NCBI GenBank assembly: GCA_050872545.1
Contig: JBNMHA010000120.1
Location: forward strand, 1 to 7,132
DNA from: RGIG8597 sp050872545
Lineage (GTDB): Bacteria > Spirochaetota > GWE2-31-10
Length of the DNA: 7,132 nucleotides
Direction: 5' to 3'
The position numbers and the translations under genes were made by a program. The notes under the pieces are model-generated. The model saw only the letters and a list, made by a program, of their open reading frames with translations. It had not been told where the DNA came from and searched no databases. Shown here one piece after another: positions 5,318-7,132 of the stretch (position 1 is the stretch's first letter; each line of letters opens with the position of its first letter).

Positions 5318-7132
5318 TTGCAGAGCTGATTTTAATTTGTCCGGAACTTTATCCCAGAAGCGACGAAGAACTTTATCTCTTGCATCTAGCGGTACTTGCG
5401 GATTAGAAAGTTTTAGTGATACCGGAAGCTTCTCTGCGATTGATGCCGAATTATAACCAGCAGTATTTATCTCATTTGCCAAAATATCGGCGTATCCGGC
5501 ATTATCAATCGCTGTCGGCATTTTTTTGAAAACTGCTTTCAGCGGCAGCAAATCGTAGCCGAAGTCTGTAATATATTCATTTACAATCGTATCTAAAAAT
5601 TCTGTCGCAGCGGTGCGTTCTGCTTCAAACGAAAACAAAGTTTTTTTATTTTCAATAAACCAAAAGATTTTCACGGTAAAATCTGACGCTTTTTTGTGCT
5701 GCATGAGAAAACCGGCAAATAAATACGCTTTTAACAGTTTCAAAAAACAATGACAGTTGTTCTTTTGCATTCCCGGCAAAACAAGTGCGATTGTTCGGTT
5801 TTCTTCCGATACAAGGCAGTGCTTCCATTTTCCGATAAGCGGAATATTTTTTAAATCAGCGTTCAACAGCTGCCACTTTGTTTCTTTTCCAGTCTGAAAA
5901 CTTATTGCGCCGGCATAAGAGAGTCTGTCTGTTTGCACGATAATTTCCTCACTTTCTTCCTTTAATAAGGCAAACATACTGCTAATTGATTCGGAATATT
6001 TCTCGTTCAGCAAATCACCGAAAACAGTCTCCGGAAAAAAGCCGTCTGCTTGTACATTATGAAATTTTTGCTGTTCATAATCAGAATAATTTTTTCCGCA
6101 GAGGTATTGCCAATGCAATTCTTCGGCTGTGGCAAAATCGTAATAACTGTCTTCTCCTGCAAAATCTTCGCATTCTCTGTCGTAACGAGAATCTTTTTCC
6201 AGAAAATCAACATCTCTGCCGATTAAGAGTGTATTTCTTATTCGTTCTTCCGCCGGATTTTTCAGAAATAATTCCAAATTATACAATGAAATCTCAGTGA
6301 GATTTTTTTGCGTACTATTACTAATAGGCGTTTCAAACGAGTTTAAATTTTTTTGCAGCTGTTCTGCTGTTATTTCCGGCAAAATTTTATCTTTAGCATT
6401 ATCACCGAATAATTTTTTGCAGAGTTCTGTATATGAGATTTCAGGATAATTGCTGTTTACTTTCTTGTAATTGTTTGTTTTCTCATTATTTGCGGCAAGA
6501 TACGCATATCCGATTTTACGTCGTTTATCATTTCGGCAGCCAAAAATATCATTTGCGGTAGACTGCGCTGAAATATTATCAAGCGGAATTTTTAAATTAT
6601 CGTAGCTTTCCCAAAGAATATCTGTCTGTGCAATTTGGAAATTGCTGCACCATTTTCTTACCTCACGCAGCAATTGCGTAAGCACAGGCGACGGATATTG
6701 CTCTTGATCTTTCGCCAAATCCAGTGATACATAAGACAAATAAAGTTTGCTGCGTGCAGCCGCCAGAAGTTCCAAAAATAAGTAGCTGTCATTCTCGCTG
6801 TTTGTTAGGTCGCCTTGCAGCTTTTTAGCGTTACGCAGATCAAGAGTCGATTTATCACTGTGACGCGGAAAGTTTTTTTCACCAGGCCCCATTATATAAA
6901 CAATTTTAAACGGAACCGGCTTCATCGGTGTCATTGCCGAAATCGTAATTCCTCCGGTAAGGTAACGTCCGCGGCGAACCGGCATTTCGCTGATATGTGT
7001 CTGTAGAAATGACAAAATGTAAATCATATCCCATTTTCGTTTTTCACCGGTTTCGGTGTTTTCAAACAGTGTATCAAAACGTTCCAGTGAGTTTAAAAGC
7101 TGTTCAAGATTATGCTTTACCGGCATTTCTTC
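5315..7132 (-). CDS. recC: RecC subunit of exonuclease V (RecBCD), C-terminal part, 5' end outside the window
   Basis: About 605 codons of the C-terminal half are visible; E. coli RecC has about 1,120 residues. Counting from the Met codon at 7126, RGRYLTGGITISAMTPMKPV (52-71) followed by PFKIVYIMG closely matches the E. coli stretch RLSGGVTFCTLMPMRSIPFKVV. NFPR (85-88), QGDL (104-107) and the SYLFLELL...SKLYLSYV segment (114-133) also match. RecC has a helicase-like fold without activity. It channels the unwound strands and recognises Chi, working with RecB and RecD in double-strand-break repair and degradation of foreign DNA. A later segment, SLYNLELFLKNPAEERIR, corresponds to the start of RecC's inactive nuclease-like domain. 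The frame stays open to the edge with two Glu codons before the Met, so that Met is internal. The gene ends its transcript: a terminator follows and no recB or recD lies downstream. Confidence 0.93.
   Translation of the reverse strand, partial: EEMPVKHNLEQLLNSLERFDTLFENTETGEKRKWDMIYILSFLQTHISEMPVRRGRYLTGGITISAMTPMKPVPFKIVYIMGPGEKNFPRHSDKSTLDLRNAKKLQGDLTNSENDSYLFLELLAAARSKLYLSYVSLDLAKDQEQYPSPVLTQLLREVRKWCSNFQIAQTDILWESYDNLKIPLDNISAQSTANDIFGCRNDKRRKIGYAYLAANNEKTNNYKKVNSNYPEISYTELCKKLFGDNAKDKILPEITAEQLQKNLNSFETPISNSTQKNLTEISLYNLELFLKNPAEERIRNTLLIGRDVDFLEKDSRYDRECEDFAGEDSYYDFATAEELHWQYLCGKNYSDYEQQKFHNVQADGFFPETVFGDLLNEKYSESISSMFALLKEESEEIIVQTDRLSYAGAISFQTGKETKWQLLNADLKNIPLIGKWKHCLVSEENRTIALVLPGMQKNNCHCFLKLLKAYLFAGFLMQHKKASDFTVKIFWFIENKKTLFSFEAERTAATEFLDTIVNEYITDFGYDLLPLKAVFKKMPTAIDNAGYADILANEINTAGYNSASIAEKLPVSLKLSNPQVPLDARDKVLRRFWDKVPDKLKSALQ

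Noticed and set aside
5986..7006. Open frames of 60-104 codons inside the recC region
   Set aside because: They overlap recC in other frames, and RecC similarity is continuous along the reverse-strand frame.
7124..7126. ATG at 7126 as the true recC start
   Set aside because: The frame is open upstream to the window edge, and the visible protein is only about half of a normal RecC, so this is an internal methionine.

Overview
This window looks like a piece of a low-to-moderate G+C bacterial chromosome, most plausibly a Treponema-like spirochaete. That is an inference from the A/T-rich, lysine-rich coding style, a bacterial-type valyl-tRNA synthetase carrying four CxxC motifs, a RecC-family exonuclease subunit and a pair of small secreted membrane proteins of a kind I associate with spirochaetes and Bacteroidetes. 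No RNA gene or phylogenetic marker is present to prove it.

Layout. Positions 1-113 probably hold the last codons of a forward gene that starts before the window. From about 114 to 665 there is no convincing gene. This stretch is packed with inverted repeats (perfect stems of 6 to 18 bp) and degenerate direct repeats, the best pair being 93-150 and 324-381. A sigma70-type promoter then leads into a forward MutT/Nudix hydrolase gene (724-1089). A hairpin with a T-tract on the reverse strand separates it from the convergent valS gene (1157-3838, reverse). valS and a forward two-gene operon diverge from an A/T-rich region of 175 bp with one good promoter for each direction. The operon (4014-4643 and 4660-5247) encodes two paralogous secreted proteins of unknown function. 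An 11-bp hairpin flanked by T-tracts on both strands separates it from a convergent recC (5315-7132, reverse), whose 5' part lies beyond the right edge.

How the genes work together. They do not form one pathway. MutT (nucleotide-pool sanitising), ValRS (translation) and RecC (double-strand-break processing) are unrelated housekeeping functions arranged as convergent or divergent single units. The only real functional unit visible is the paralogue pair, which shares a promoter, has a 16-nt intergenic gap, and has matching architecture from signal peptide to C-terminal strand.

The parts most worth a second look are the palindrome-rich intergenic block at the left and the paralogue pair. I found no CRISPR array, transposase, phage gene, toxin-antitoxin pair or recognisable defence system.
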